Shown: one piece after another, positions 16,879 to 25,439 of the stretch
How the letters are laid out: the number at the start of each line of letters is the position of its first letter
Position numbering within the stretch: position 1 is the first letter of the stretch
DNA from: a bacterium
GTDB lineage: Bacteria; SZUA-79; Acidulodesulfobacterales; Acidulodesulfobacteraceae
DNA length: 64,000 bases
Assembly (NCBI GenBank): GCA_021813595.1
Contig: JAKAKF010000224.1
Location: forward strand, 1 to 64,000
Direction: 5' to 3'
Program-made: the position numbers and the translations under genes
Notes under the pieces: model-generated
The model's database searches: none
The model's input: only the letters and a program-made list of their open reading frames with translations
Told to the model about the DNA's origin: nothing

Positions 16879-18085
16879 TTTTGACCCCCTTCCATTGTCT
16901 TGCCTGATGCATAAATGCTTCAAGCCTGAGCATTAAATTAGTACTCTCCTGTCCGTCGAACCATAAATTTATCCATGGAAAATTATTAAGGTCTTCCCTG
17001 AATTTTTTTGATACTATCTGCACTATGGAACCGGGCATACAGTGAAAAGGATGAATGCTTATTACGCCCGAATACCCTTTTTTTGCAAAATCTACGGATT
17101 CGCCCACTGTAAGAATAGCTTCGCCTCCAAGCGACAAATCAAGATATTTTTTTGAATAAGAAAGTATATCCTTTATGCTGGTTTCTTTATGGTTTCTCAG
17201 CAGTTTTTTGAACGGTTTAAACATGCCCGTTTCGTCTTTTCTCTGGTAATAATTAACCAGAAAACTTAAAAAAATATCTTTGACTTTTCTGCTTCTTAAG
17301 GCGTTTACCGCGTATTCATAGGTAGTAAAGGTTATCCATTTATACGTAGGAACCACCGAAACTTCTCCTCCGAGAGCTTCGACTTTTTCTATTGTAAAAT
17401 TATTGGTAAACTTGTTTAACCTTAAAAATATTTCGCCGACAATGCCTATTAGCGGTCTGTCTTCATCTTTTCTGGGAATTCTTTCAAATTTTTTGGCGCA
17501 CGTCGCCATCGTATCGTAAATATCCCTTCCTTTCTCAGTTGCCTCGACGACTATATTTATGCATTCCCTATAAACGGAAACAGTATCGCCTTTTGTAGTT
17601 TCATACGGCCTTACCCTGTACAGAGCTTTTTCGAGAGTATCTACGGCAACGCAACCCTGCCATGCAACTCTTCTAAAAAGAGTGGCTTTGTCGCCTATAA
17701 AGTCTGTATATGATTTTTTAGCGCTCGGCACTAAGAATTCTACATCCGTATAACCGAGATTATCGAGAACCATTTCGTGAAGCCTGTTATATTGACCGAA
17801 TTTACACGGTCCGGGTGAAGTCGGCATAAAAAAAGCCGATTTTTTTGCATCGAAATCCGGCTTCTCTATAACTTTGATAATATCTCCGGTAGTAACAAAA
17901 CAGGGCATACATTCGTTTCCGTTGGTGAACTTAAGTCCGAAATCGAGCGTGGACTCGTCCGGCTCGTCCATAACCGCAGAATCGACTCCGCATCTTCTAA
18001 AAGCGGCGCTTAACGCATATGCCGCATCCGACATATACGGTATATACACTTTTTTATCAAAAATATTAGTGTTTGTATGGTGCAT
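16856..18085 (-). CDS. Acyl-CoA dehydratase activase-related protein (DUF2229-type)
   Basis: Product of 409 aa resembling the C-terminal half of large 2-hydroxyacyl-CoA dehydratase activase proteins. It starts with VYIPYMSDAAYALSAAFRRCG and has the characteristic NGNECMPC (Cys59, Cys62), followed by PTSPGPCKFGQYN and WQGCVAVD, and a late GEAILTVGESVDFA...HPFHCMPGSIVQ. The conserved cysteines suggest a [4Fe-4S] site. The ASKHA ATPase half is absent. First gene of the operon behind a good sigma70 promoter; GGAG precedes the ATG. Substrate unknown. Confidence 0.82.
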   Translation of the reverse strand: MHHTNTNIFDKKVYIPYMSDAAYALSAAFRRCGVDSAVMDEPDESTLDFGLKFTNGNECMPCFVTTGDIIKVIEKPDFDAKKSAFFMPTSPGPCKFGQYNRLHEMVLDNLGYTDVEFLVPSAKKSYTDFIGDKATLFRRVAWQGCVAVDTLEKALYRVRPYETTKGDTVSVYRECINIVVEATEKGRDIYDTMATCAKKFERIPRKDEDRPLIGIVGEIFLRLNKFTNNFTIEKVEALGGEVSVVPTYKWITFTTYEYAVNALRSRKVKDIFLSFLVNYYQRKDETGMFKPFKKLLRNHKETSIKDILSYSKKYLDLSLGGEAILTVGESVDFAKKGYSGVISIHPFHCMPGSIVQIVSKKFREDLNNFPWINLWFDGQESTNLMLRLEAFMHQARQWKGVKNEFQEAA

Positions 18086-18153
18086 ATAAACTCCGAATTA
18101 AATATATTTAACCGTTATATTTGGTTATATTTTTATTACTTTTACTCATTTAC

Positions 18154-18182
18154 ATTATAATAGAGCATATAGATAAAGTCAA
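18154..18182 (-). promoter_or_regulatory. Sigma70-type promoter for the activase-htrA-metV-ior operon
   Basis: On the minus strand TTGACT (18182-18177), a 17-bp spacer and TATAAT (18159-18154) are close to consensus. The predicted start of transcription leaves a leader of roughly 60 nt before the ATG at 18085, which has its own GGAG site. Confidence 0.75.
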
Positions 18183-18209
18183 ATCTATTGATATGAGTTA
18201 TTTAAACCG

Positions 18210-18238
18210 TTGCAAATAATCGATACATTTAATAAAAT
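18210..18238 (+). promoter_or_regulatory. Promoter of the lipid kinase gene, predicting a leaderless mRNA
   Basis: TTGCAA (18210-18215), 17-bp spacer, TAAAAT (18233-18238). The -10 element ends 8 nt before the ATG at 18247, so transcription would begin at or next to the start codon. There is no Shine-Dalgarno sequence. Confidence 0.6.
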
Positions 18239-18246
18239 TAAACAAT

Positions 18247-19185
18247 ATGAATTTTAAAAAAGTATTAATTATTTATAATCCTAAATCGGGACGTTTTTCG
18301 GAAAAAAAACTATCTTACATATTAAGTTTTTTCAAACTTAAAAATATTTCTGCAGATACTCTTAATATACTGAAAAACTCAATAGAAAAAGAAAATATCG
18401 AAAATTCCTACGATGCAGTTTTAGTCGCCGGAGGCGACGGCAGTTTAAACTATGTCATAAATACTTTAGTATATTCGGAAATTCCAATCGCGCATTTACC
18501 TATGGGCACGGTTAATCTTTTCGCAATGGAAAATAAAACTCCTCATTCTTTAAAAAAAGCCCTTTCTGATATAATAAATTTATATAAACCCGTTAAAATA
18601 GGTTTAGGGCAGGCAAACGAAAGATTCTTTTTTGCCATGACAGGCGTAGGACTTGATGCTTTCGTAGTGAAAAACATGGAAGAAAAAATCAGGAGCAGCA
18701 AAAGGAGAATTTATAATAATTCGACGAAATATATAAGTTATATTTTAAATATAATAAAAATGACAAAAAAATACCGATTCTACGATTTATGTATGGAAAA
18801 AAATAATGAACAAATTACCTGCGCAAAAGAAATTATCGTTTCAAATATACGGTATTACGGCGGACCTTTTGAAATATTCCCCAATAATTCCCCTTTAGAC
18901 GATAAATTTCATATAAGGACGGTAAAAAATGCAGCGGGAACTGCCGACGTAATTTTTTCTATCTTAAAATCCTTGATATTTTACAAAAAATATTCAAATA
19001 ATCCCGATTTTTATATAAAAGATAACGAAGTGACTATAACTTCTACGGACGATTCGACTAATAAATTAATATATTATCAGTGCGACGGGGAACTTGCCGG
19101 AACGCTGCCGGTAAAGATAAAAAAGGTCGAAAATGCCTTGACTATGTTAATTAATCCGCGTTACTTTCCGTTGTCTCAGCCATAA
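18247..19185 (+). CDS. Diacylglycerol-kinase-family lipid kinase
   Basis: Product of 312 aa. The N-terminal DAGK catalytic domain opens with the KVLIIYNPKSG block (5-15) and carries the nucleotide-binding GGDGS (62-66) and PMGTVNLFA. The C-terminal half has the YegS/DgkB-type beta-sandwich (..YQCDGELAGTLPVKIKKV). These soluble or membrane-associated kinases phosphorylate diacylglycerol, sphingoid or undecaprenol-type lipids; the substrate here is not determined. Monocistronic; its stop codon lies 2 bp from that of the convergent glcF. Confidence 0.88.
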   Translation: MNFKKVLIIYNPKSGRFSEKKLSYILSFFKLKNISADTLNILKNSIEKENIENSYDAVLVAGGDGSLNYVINTLVYSEIPIAHLPMGTVNLFAMENKTPHSLKKALSDIINLYKPVKIGLGQANERFFFAMTGVGLDAFVVKNMEEKIRSSKRRIYNNSTKYISYILNIIKMTKKYRFYDLCMEKNNEQITCAKEIIVSNIRYYGGPFEIFPNNSPLDDKFHIRTVKNAAGTADVIFSILKSLIFYKKYSNNPDFYIKDNEVTITSTDDSTNKLIYYQCDGELAGTLPVKIKKVENALTMLINPRYFPLSQP

Positions 19186-19187
19186 AA

Positions 19188-20519
19188 TCATTTTTCGCCT
19201 CGTAAACTGCGGGCATAAATACCGATTAAATGGTTTACGGGAATAACTTCGTTATGTTTTACAATTCCGCTCTGATCTTTTAACGAAAATATACATCCTG
19301 AGCATGACGTTAATATTTCCTGCGGAGCCGCTTCTTTAATTTCTTCAAATTTTCGTTTAGTAATTTTTTTGGACAAATCGTAATGCCTTACGTTAAACAT
19401 ACCGCCGTTACCGCAGCAATAGTTATATTTCAGCGGTTTTAATTTCAATCCGGCAATTTTATCAGCAATTAAGCCCGGCTCTCCTATTAATTTTTCATAA
19501 GCCGTAACCGGTTTAAAATCCGGCATATTTGAAAGATGGCACGGAATATGAAATACCGCTTCCGTTTCTTTATCCAATTTACCTTTTTTTATCTCGATAC
19601 CGTGTTTTTTAAGTTCATTAAAAAAAGCCCAAATACTGATTAATTTTTTAGAAAAATCCAAAATTTCGGTATAATTTTCTTCGTTTTCATTAAAATACTT
19701 GGGATATAGTTTATTAATCGAATATGAACAAGAAGCGCATGACGTTACTATATAATCTAATTTTTTGCCTTTAAAAGCCAAAGCGTTATTGACGGCAAGC
19801 TCCTTAAAAGACTTTAAGTCGCCGCTTGATATAAAAGGCAGTCCGCAGCATCCTTGCATTTTGGGAACGAAAACTTCGACTCCGTTTTTGGTCAGAGAGG
19901 TTACGGTATCGATGGATATCTGCGAATATATGCCGTTAAAAACGCACCCGCTGAAATATCCGGCTTTAAAAATATTTTTACCGTCCTCATCGGCTGATTG
20001 CATTATAACTTGACCGTGCTTAAGAGGCGAAGACTGCGATTTTTCCAGCGAAGTATCGGCATTAAATATAAGGTCTCTCTTTCCGATAAAAGATTTACCT
20101 TCCGGTAAGGGCGAATTTCTGCCGGACAATTTTTTAAAAAAAGGAATATTTGCAATTTTTAAAGCGGATTTTAATAAAACTTTTCTTTTATTTTTAAGAA
20201 TATTTAATGCTAATTTATCTGAAGAAAATCTTTTTCTCCCAAACTCTTCCAGTTTTATTTTTTCGTTCGCGACAAGTTCTGTTATATTAACGTCGTTAGG
20301 ACACACTTTTTCGCATCTTCCGCATAAAAGACAGGTTGACATAGATTCCATAATCTTGCCGGGTCTTAAAAGAAGGCTGTCGGTATAATCCGTTAAAACT
20401 ATGCGCACCCTTCCCCTCGGACTTAAAAACTCGTTGAAATCAATATTGTAAGAAGGGCAAACCGGCAGGCATTTTCCGCAGTGAACGCAATTAAGATAGC
20501 TTTTATTTTCGGATGGCAA
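19188..20519 (-). CDS. glcF: Glycolate oxidase-type iron-sulfur subunit
   Basis: Product of 443 aa. Two [4Fe-4S] ferredoxin motifs near the N-terminus (CVHCGKCLPVCP at 11-22 and CLLCGRCEKVCP at about 63-74), then two CCG domains with FSGCVFN..QGCCGLP and HIPCHLSN..NYCCGNGG. This GlcF/LutA/HdrD-like architecture passes electrons from a flavin dehydrogenase to quinone or another carrier. It begins 53 bp after glcD, so both are co-transcribed. Confidence 0.9.
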   Translation of the reverse strand: MPSENKSYLNCVHCGKCLPVCPSYNIDFNEFLSPRGRVRIVLTDYTDSLLLRPGKIMESMSTCLLCGRCEKVCPNDVNITELVANEKIKLEEFGRKRFSSDKLALNILKNKRKVLLKSALKIANIPFFKKLSGRNSPLPEGKSFIGKRDLIFNADTSLEKSQSSPLKHGQVIMQSADEDGKNIFKAGYFSGCVFNGIYSQISIDTVTSLTKNGVEVFVPKMQGCCGLPFISSGDLKSFKELAVNNALAFKGKKLDYIVTSCASCSYSINKLYPKYFNENEENYTEILDFSKKLISIWAFFNELKKHGIEIKKGKLDKETEAVFHIPCHLSNMPDFKPVTAYEKLIGEPGLIADKIAGLKLKPLKYNYCCGNGGMFNVRHYDLSKKITKRKFEEIKEAAPQEILTSCSGCIFSLKDQSGIVKHNEVIPVNHLIGIYARSLRGEK

Positions 20520-20572
20520 TGAAAAAAACCTCTTTTTATTTTTATATATTTTCGGAATTATACATTAGGATT

Positions 20573-21949
20573 TTAGAATATTTTCCCAGGATTAATTATA
20601 TTATGCGGATCAAAAACTTTTTTAATGTTTTCAAGCAGACTTATATAATATTCGTCGTATTTCAGCTTCATAAATTCTTTTTTTTCAAGTCCTATTCCGT
20701 GTTCGCCGGACAAACTTCCGTCCAGTTCGACGGTCTTTTTTAATACGTCGTATTTTGCTTTTCCGCCTTTTTCGACCATTTCGGCGTTGTTTTTATCGAG
20801 CATAATATTTACGTGAATGTTGCCGTCTCCGAAATGCCCGAAGTTTATAACGGGAATTTTGTATTTTTTCGAAGTTTCTTCTAAAAAAGCAAGCATATCG
20901 GGGATTTTATTTATCGGAACCGCAATATCGTTATTTATTTTAAGGTCTCCGTATTTTCTTAAAGAAGGCGATATGGCTTTCCTTGCATCCATTATTGCTT
21001 TTTTATCTTCGCTTTTTTTCGACGCAAAAAGAAAAACCGGAGAAAATCTTTCTAATATGTCTTTATACTCTCCGATAGATTTATCGACTTCTTCCTTAGA
21101 ACCGTCGGCTTCTATAATAAACAGAAAATTACCCGTTATTTTTATTATATCGCTTTTAAAAATACTTTTGACGGATTCGATGGAAGATTTGTCCATAAAT
21201 TCCAGCATAGACGGTCTGTTTCTCAGCTTCAAAAGAGAAATTGCGGCGTTAAATCCGTCGTTAATATCGTTGAACGACACTAAAATCAGCGAATTTGCTT
21301 CCGGTTTCGATAAAATTTTAAGCGTAATTTTTGAAAAAAGCCCGAGCGTGCCTTCCGAACCGGTAAAAAGCTGAGTAAGATTGTATCCCGAAACGTTTTT
21401 GACCGTTTTTGAGCCGGTATAGATAATTTCGCCTTCTCCGGTTATAACCTCCAGCGCAGCGACGTAATCTTTGGTAACGCCATATTTTACGGCGGAAGGT
21501 CCTCCGGAACTCTCGGCGACGTTGCCGCCGATAGTCGAAAACTCGTAGCTTGCGGGGTCCGGCGGATAAAAGTATCCCTTTTCGGAAAGGTAAGACTTAA
21601 GGTCGGCATTTATAATGCCCGGTTCGACGGTAACGAACATATTCTCTTCGTCTAATTCCAAAATCCTATTCATTTTCGTAAACGAAACCACGACGCCGCC
21701 TTTTAAAGGCAGGCTCCCGCCCGAAAATCCGCTTCCCGAACCCCTTCCGACGATAGGAGTATTATTATATTTTAAACACAATTTAACTATTTTGGATATT
21801 TCTTCCCCGTTAAGCGGAAATACAACGACTTCCGGCATAAAATCCTTAGACGTAGCGTCATAGGAATAACACAAAAGTTCCTCGGTTTCCGACAGAACCC
21901 TATCCTTTCCCAGCAATATTTCAAATTCTTTTATAAGTTTTTTATCCAT
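20573..21949 (-). CDS. glcD: FAD-linked 2-hydroxyacid dehydrogenase (GlcD/D-lactate dehydrogenase family)
   Basis: Product of 458 aa. The FAD-binding PCMH domain has GRGSGSGFSGGSLPLKGG (about 63-80) and TIGGNVAESSGGPSAVKYG; the C-terminal FAD-oxidase domain ends with the family motif HFGDGNIHVNI and SGEHGIGLEKKEF. Oxidises glycolate, D-lactate or a similar 2-hydroxyacid. A TATAAT lies about 14 nt before the start, next to the repeat cluster at 22 kb. Works with the downstream GlcF; no glcE is present. Confidence 0.92.
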   Translation of the reverse strand: MDKKLIKEFEILLGKDRVLSETEELLCYSYDATSKDFMPEVVVFPLNGEEISKIVKLCLKYNNTPIVGRGSGSGFSGGSLPLKGGVVVSFTKMNRILELDEENMFVTVEPGIINADLKSYLSEKGYFYPPDPASYEFSTIGGNVAESSGGPSAVKYGVTKDYVAALEVITGEGEIIYTGSKTVKNVSGYNLTQLFTGSEGTLGLFSKITLKILSKPEANSLILVSFNDINDGFNAAISLLKLRNRPSMLEFMDKSSIESVKSIFKSDIIKITGNFLFIIEADGSKEEVDKSIGEYKDILERFSPVFLFASKKSEDKKAIMDARKAISPSLRKYGDLKINNDIAVPINKIPDMLAFLEETSKKYKIPVINFGHFGDGNIHVNIMLDKNNAEMVEKGGKAKYDVLKKTVELDGSLSGEHGIGLEKKEFMKLKYDEYYISLLENIKKVFDPHNIINPGKIF

Positions 21950-21975
21950 ATAGTTCGATAAATATTATACCGCCT

Positions 21976-22153
21976 CTCATGCGAAGATTGTTTCGCTTTG
22001 CTCGCAATGACCGTTAATGTCATTGCGAGATATCTTTACAGGCAGTTAATAAAAGCCAACGGCTTTTATTCCGGTAAAGATGCATAGACGACGAAGCAAT
22101 CTGTTCTCTTCATAGCTTCAGATTTGCGACTGTAACAGAATTGAATTCTGTCG
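21976..22153. repeat. Mosaic of inverted repeats between rdgB and glcD
   Basis: Three structures in about 180 bp: CTCGCAATGAC / GTCATTGCGAG (22001-22011 and 22019-22029), a perfect 11-bp inverted pair around 7 nt; a perfect 10-bp hairpin AATAAAAGCC-aac-GGCTTTTATT (22048-22070), itself enclosed by ATCTTTAC...GTAAAGAT; and a REP-like palindrome ACAGAATT-G-AATTCTGT (22135-22151). A gacgaagcaatct segment at 22089-22101 recurs inverted near 6.1 kb. It looks like several small mobile or REP-type repeats stacked together. Confidence 0.7.
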
Positions 22154-22164
22154 CCGTATTTATT

Positions 22165-22809
22165 TTAATATTGCGAGCTTTTTATCGCATCGGCAACTTT
22201 TCCGAAAGCAACCGCCCTGTGCGATATTGAGTTTTTTTCCTCCGCGCCTATCTGCGCCGCCGTTTTATTAAACTGCGGCACGATAAAAACGGGGTCGTAG
22301 CCGAAACCCTTCGTCCCGTTTATTTCTTCCGCAATTAAACCCTTTAATTCTCCGTAAAAATACTCGAAATTATTTTTTTTAATATCATAAAGACAAGCAT
22401 AACAGACAAATTTAGCGCGCCTGTTTTCCGTGCATTCCTTTTTAAACTTCATGCCGTTAAGAAGTTTCTCTATGTTCGCAATATCGGAGGCATTTTCGCC
22501 CGCATACCTTGCCGTAAAAAGCCCAGGAGCGCCCTCTAAGCACTCGACCTCAAGCCCCGAATCCTCGCTGACTATAAAATCGAGATTTAATTCTGCTCTT
22601 AATTCCGGATTTTCTTCCAAAAATTTCAAATATCCTTTGACCTTAACTTTTGCGTTTTCTTCGTAAGTTTCGCGGTCTTCGACTATCTCAACCCGATAAC
22701 TTTTATCCAAATAAACTAAATTTAAACTTAAATCGGCAAATTTCCCCATTATAACTTCAATTTCTTGAAACTTATGGGCATTGCCCGTAGCTATAAGAAC
22801 ATTTGACAT
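22165..22809 (-). CDS. rdgB: XTP/dITP diphosphatase (RdgB/HAM1)
   Basis: Product of 214 aa, normal length. Hydrolyses non-canonical purine triphosphates (XTP, dITP) to monophosphates. ATGNAHKFQEIE at 7-18 and SEDSGLEVECLEGAPGLFTARYAG (about 80-103) are the nucleotide and metal-binding blocks; GFGYDPVF and ISHRAVAF close the family signature. Start chosen at the first Met; no clear Shine-Dalgarno. Confidence 0.95.
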   Translation of the reverse strand: MSNVLIATGNAHKFQEIEVIMGKFADLSLNLVYLDKSYRVEIVEDRETYEENAKVKVKGYLKFLEENPELRAELNLDFIVSEDSGLEVECLEGAPGLFTARYAGENASDIANIEKLLNGMKFKKECTENRRAKFVCYACLYDIKKNNFEYFYGELKGLIAEEINGTKGFGYDPVFIVPQFNKTAAQIGAEEKNSISHRAVAFGKVADAIKSSQY

Positions 22810-22965
22810 AAATTTATTATTCTGAACAATTAAATTATTTATAAACAGTGTATTTTTACTGCTATCAGTTTTACTTTATCAAATATTTAGAATTTATTCA
22901 ATTTTTAGGAATTTATATTCCGGCTATGATATAATGGAATAAAGATTTTTAGATAAAGGTGGGTC

Positions 22966-23035
22966 ATGCCTAAATCTCAAAGATTTGCCGCCTGAAATTA
23001 ACCGAGACAATTTCTGGTCTTACAACGATATCTCT
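22966..23035 (+). pseudogene. Possible coding remnant
   Basis: A short ATG preceded by AAAGGTGGG (22966 on) runs out after nine codons, but with one base shifted the DNA reads NLKDLPPEINRDNFWSYND, which looks like protein sequence rather than chance. No family is recognised and it runs into the 3' end of the opposing PHP gene. A decayed gene start is the best guess. Confidence 0.25.
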
Positions 23036-23752
23036 TTATGCGGCGTCTTTGCCGCCGTCCTTATTTCCGAAGAAATAAAAATAAAAAGATTTTGCGGACT
23101 GGAAGGTGTTTATTTTAAACTCCTGAAAGGAATAATGGTTGAAATGAGCGGTGGTTTTCTTTTCCTTTATCTGCGACCTTAAATCTAAGGCCGTTTTTCC
23201 GTAAAAACCGGTATAACCTTTGCCTATAAAATCGCTCCTGTGCGCGTCGCTCACGCCGAGCTGAGGAAGTCCTACGGATACGTTTGCAAGGGAAGCAGCC
23301 GCATTTGAAAAAATTGAAAACGTGCTGGAATTATTAATAACTTCTATTGCATCGAAATCTAACTCGTTTAAAAGTTTTCTTACCGGCTGATATCCTTTTT
23401 CCGCGTAAGAAACTAAATAATAAGGATGGGGGGCAATTGCCAGCCCCCCTTGCGAATGTATTTCGTCGATTGTTTCCTGAGCCGTCTTACCGGGTATTAT
23501 CTTGTTTTCTAAAAAAAGACCTACTATATGTCCGTTTTTAGTAGATATCTCTTCGCCGATAATAACGTCGACTTCTAAAAAACTATTTTTTAACGCATAT
23601 TCTTTTGCTTTAAAAGCTCCTTTAATCCTGTTGTGGTCTGTGACGGCGATTACGCCAAGCTTTCCCGCCGCCGCCTCGACGATATCTTCCGGAGAATTAT
23701 TACCGTCGCTGTAACTTGTATGAATATGAGTATCCGCTTTTGAATATTTCAT
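23036..23752 (-). CDS. PHP-domain phosphoesterase
   Basis: Product of 238 aa. The PHP signature ADTHIHTSYSDGNNSPEDIVEAA is at 6-28, with metal-binding His10 and His12; VTDHNRIKG and APHPYYL (about 38-46 and 106-112) and GVSDAHRSDFIG near the C-terminus complete the metal site. Related to the YciV/RNase AM-type and PHP-associated proteins. Substrate not deducible. A 17-bp palindrome lies immediately upstream. Confidence 0.85.
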   Translation of the reverse strand: MKYSKADTHIHTSYSDGNNSPEDIVEAAAGKLGVIAVTDHNRIKGAFKAKEYALKNSFLEVDVIIGEEISTKNGHIVGLFLENKIIPGKTAQETIDEIHSQGGLAIAPHPYYLVSYAEKGYQPVRKLLNELDFDAIEVINNSSTFSIFSNAAASLANVSVGLPQLGVSDAHRSDFIGKGYTGFYGKTALDLRSQIKEKKTTAHFNHYSFQEFKINTFQSAKSFYFYFFGNKDGGKDAA

Positions 23753-23760
23753 TGCATCAG

Positions 23761-23777
23761 TCGTTTAAGTTAAACGA
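23761..23777. promoter_or_regulatory. 17-bp palindrome upstream of the PHP gene
   Basis: TCGTTTAA-G-TTAAACGA is a perfect palindrome 8 bp upstream of the PHP gene start, in the 79-bp gap after the phosphate transporter gene. Candidate operator; no T-run argues against a terminator. Confidence 0.35.
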
Positions 23778-23831
23778 AATTTTAATCATTTTTTTGCGAT
23801 ATATTTTTATTATATCATATAAAATTTAAAA

Positions 23832-25283
23832 TTAAGCTTTATGCGTCGCCGCTGATGCCGCAACTGATATTTTGTCATCTTCTATGTATTTGTCTTCTTG
23901 TCCGACTTCTCTTAAAGACATTTCTTTAGTCTCAGGCAAAGCAAAGGTGGTAAGTATAGCGCCTAAAATCGAAATTACCGCAAGTATCAAGAATGTTCCT
24001 TTGACTTTAAAAGCGACCATTAAGAACGGAAACAAGAGCGTACCGAGGAATGCGCCGAATTTTCCGCTTCCTGCCGAAATGCCGTCGCCTAACCCTCTTA
24101 TGGGAGTCGGAAATACTTCCGCCGGATAAACGAAGGTCGTTACGTTTGGTCCAAATTCGGTAAATATATAACTCATACCGAATACCAGCATAAACACTGC
24201 CGGAATAAGTTCATATCCGCCGAAACTCGTAAAAGAAATGATAAGATAGGCAACCGCCATACCGATAAATCCTACGGTCTGTATAAATTTCCTTCCTAAT
24301 TTATCCATGCTGAATGCCGCTACCCAGTAAAACGGCGCCGCAAAAACTATAAAAACTATCGTGGATAAAGCAAGGCCTTGGATAAAACTGCCGTGAGGCA
24401 TAATAGATTTCATAACGAGCGGCCAGCTTATAGAATTTCCGTAAAAAGCCCAGTCTAACAAAAACCATGAACCCGCTGTTCCTAGAAGCCTTAAATTATT
24501 TGGATAGGTAAACATATCCGTCCATTTTGTTTTTAATTTGACGCCGTTTCCATTTTCGGATTTTTTTGGTTCGGCGGCTACTATTTTAGAACCGGTTATA
24601 TCGTTAATAGCAGCAACCGTTCCCGAAACATCCCCTTTTGCACTTAGGCTGTAATAAGGCGTCTCTTTAATCTTTCTTCTTAAATATATTACGCTTGCGG
24701 CAGGTATAGCGCCTAAGCCGAGCAATATTCTCCATGCCATATCGTGCGGTACTCCAAGCATTATAATAAGAATAGCCACCATAGGACCGACTACCAATCC
24801 TATTCCTTGAAGAGAAAAAACCATGGAGACTAATTTTCCCCTGTCTTTCCTGTTTGAATATTCGCTCATTATTATCGCGCTTATCGGATAGTCGCCGCCG
24901 ATTCCGATACCTAAAACTATCCTCCATATTATAAGCTGGGTAATATCCTGTGAAAAAGCGGAACCTATAGCTCCTATCGTTAAGATTAAAACTTCCAAGC
25001 CGTAAATAGCTTTTCTGCCGAAAATATCCGAAACCCTTCCAAAAATATATGCTCCAAGCGCCGCAGCAATTAAAGACGAACTTCCCAGCAGCGCAATTTC
25101 CGGCGTCGTTAAGTGCCATATCGGAGTAAGCAGAGCAATAACGACCCCGATTATGAAAAGGTCGTAAGCATCCGTAAAAAAACCCATTCCGGCCGTAAAC
25201 ATCGTCCTGAAATGATGCCTTACAAGGTCGATGTCGTCAACCTTATTAAGCAGGTTATTCCTTAAATCTTTAGCAGATTCCAT
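23832..25283 (-). CDS. MFS transporter, Pho84-like phosphate:H+ symporter family
   Basis: Product of 483 aa with about 12 transmembrane helices and a charged central loop (about 205-260). FGRVSDIFGRKAIYG is the MFS loop 2-3 motif; GIGIGGDYPISAIIMSEY (about 128-145) matches the GGDYPLSA signature of the fungal/bacterial phosphate:H+ symporter group; DWAFYGNSISWP resembles the corresponding Pho84 helix-7 motif. AAGAGGAGG precedes the ATG. Tandem Pho boxes with a properly spaced -10 lie upstream, which supports phosphate as the substrate. Confidence 0.85.
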   Translation of the reverse strand: MESAKDLRNNLLNKVDDIDLVRHHFRTMFTAGMGFFTDAYDLFIIGVVIALLTPIWHLTTPEIALLGSSSLIAAALGAYIFGRVSDIFGRKAIYGLEVLILTIGAIGSAFSQDITQLIIWRIVLGIGIGGDYPISAIIMSEYSNRKDRGKLVSMVFSLQGIGLVVGPMVAILIIMLGVPHDMAWRILLGLGAIPAASVIYLRRKIKETPYYSLSAKGDVSGTVAAINDITGSKIVAAEPKKSENGNGVKLKTKWTDMFTYPNNLRLLGTAGSWFLLDWAFYGNSISWPLVMKSIMPHGSFIQGLALSTIVFIVFAAPFYWVAAFSMDKLGRKFIQTVGFIGMAVAYLIISFTSFGGYELIPAVFMLVFGMSYIFTEFGPNVTTFVYPAEVFPTPIRGLGDGISAGSGKFGAFLGTLLFPFLMVAFKVKGTFLILAVISILGAILTTFALPETKEMSLREVGQEDKYIEDDKISVAASAATHKA

Positions 25284-25343
25284 TAATAATTCCTCCTCTT
25301 AAATTAAACTGAATAAACAACCTTAATTTTATTATTAATTAAA

Positions 25344-25399
25344 ATTCTATCAAACTAATGTTACAATTTTATGACGTTTCTGTTAAATTTTTGTAACAT
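25344..25399 (-). promoter_or_regulatory. Tandem Pho boxes and -10 of the phosphate transporter promoter
   Basis: On the minus strand four 7-bp half-sites repeat with an 11-bp period, separated by A-rich 4-mers: ATGTTAC (25399-25393), ATTTAAC (25388-25382), ACGTCAT (25377-25371), TTGTAAC (25366-25360). The last two form ACGTCATAAAATTGTAAC, about 15 of 18 matches to the E. coli Pho box CTGTCATAWAWCTGTMAY. A TAGAAT -10 (25349-25344) follows 10 bp later, the spacing of PhoB-activated promoters. Start codon 60 bp downstream. Confidence 0.75.
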
Positions 25400-25439
25400 T
25401 TAAAAATGAGGACATATTTATTTAACTTTTCACGATATA

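Noticed and set aside
16878..16923. Upstream ATG of the HtrA gene at 16923 as the start
   Set aside because: It lacks a ribosome site and adds 15 residues before a normal signal sequence; the ATG at 16878 has GGAAGGGGG at the right distance.
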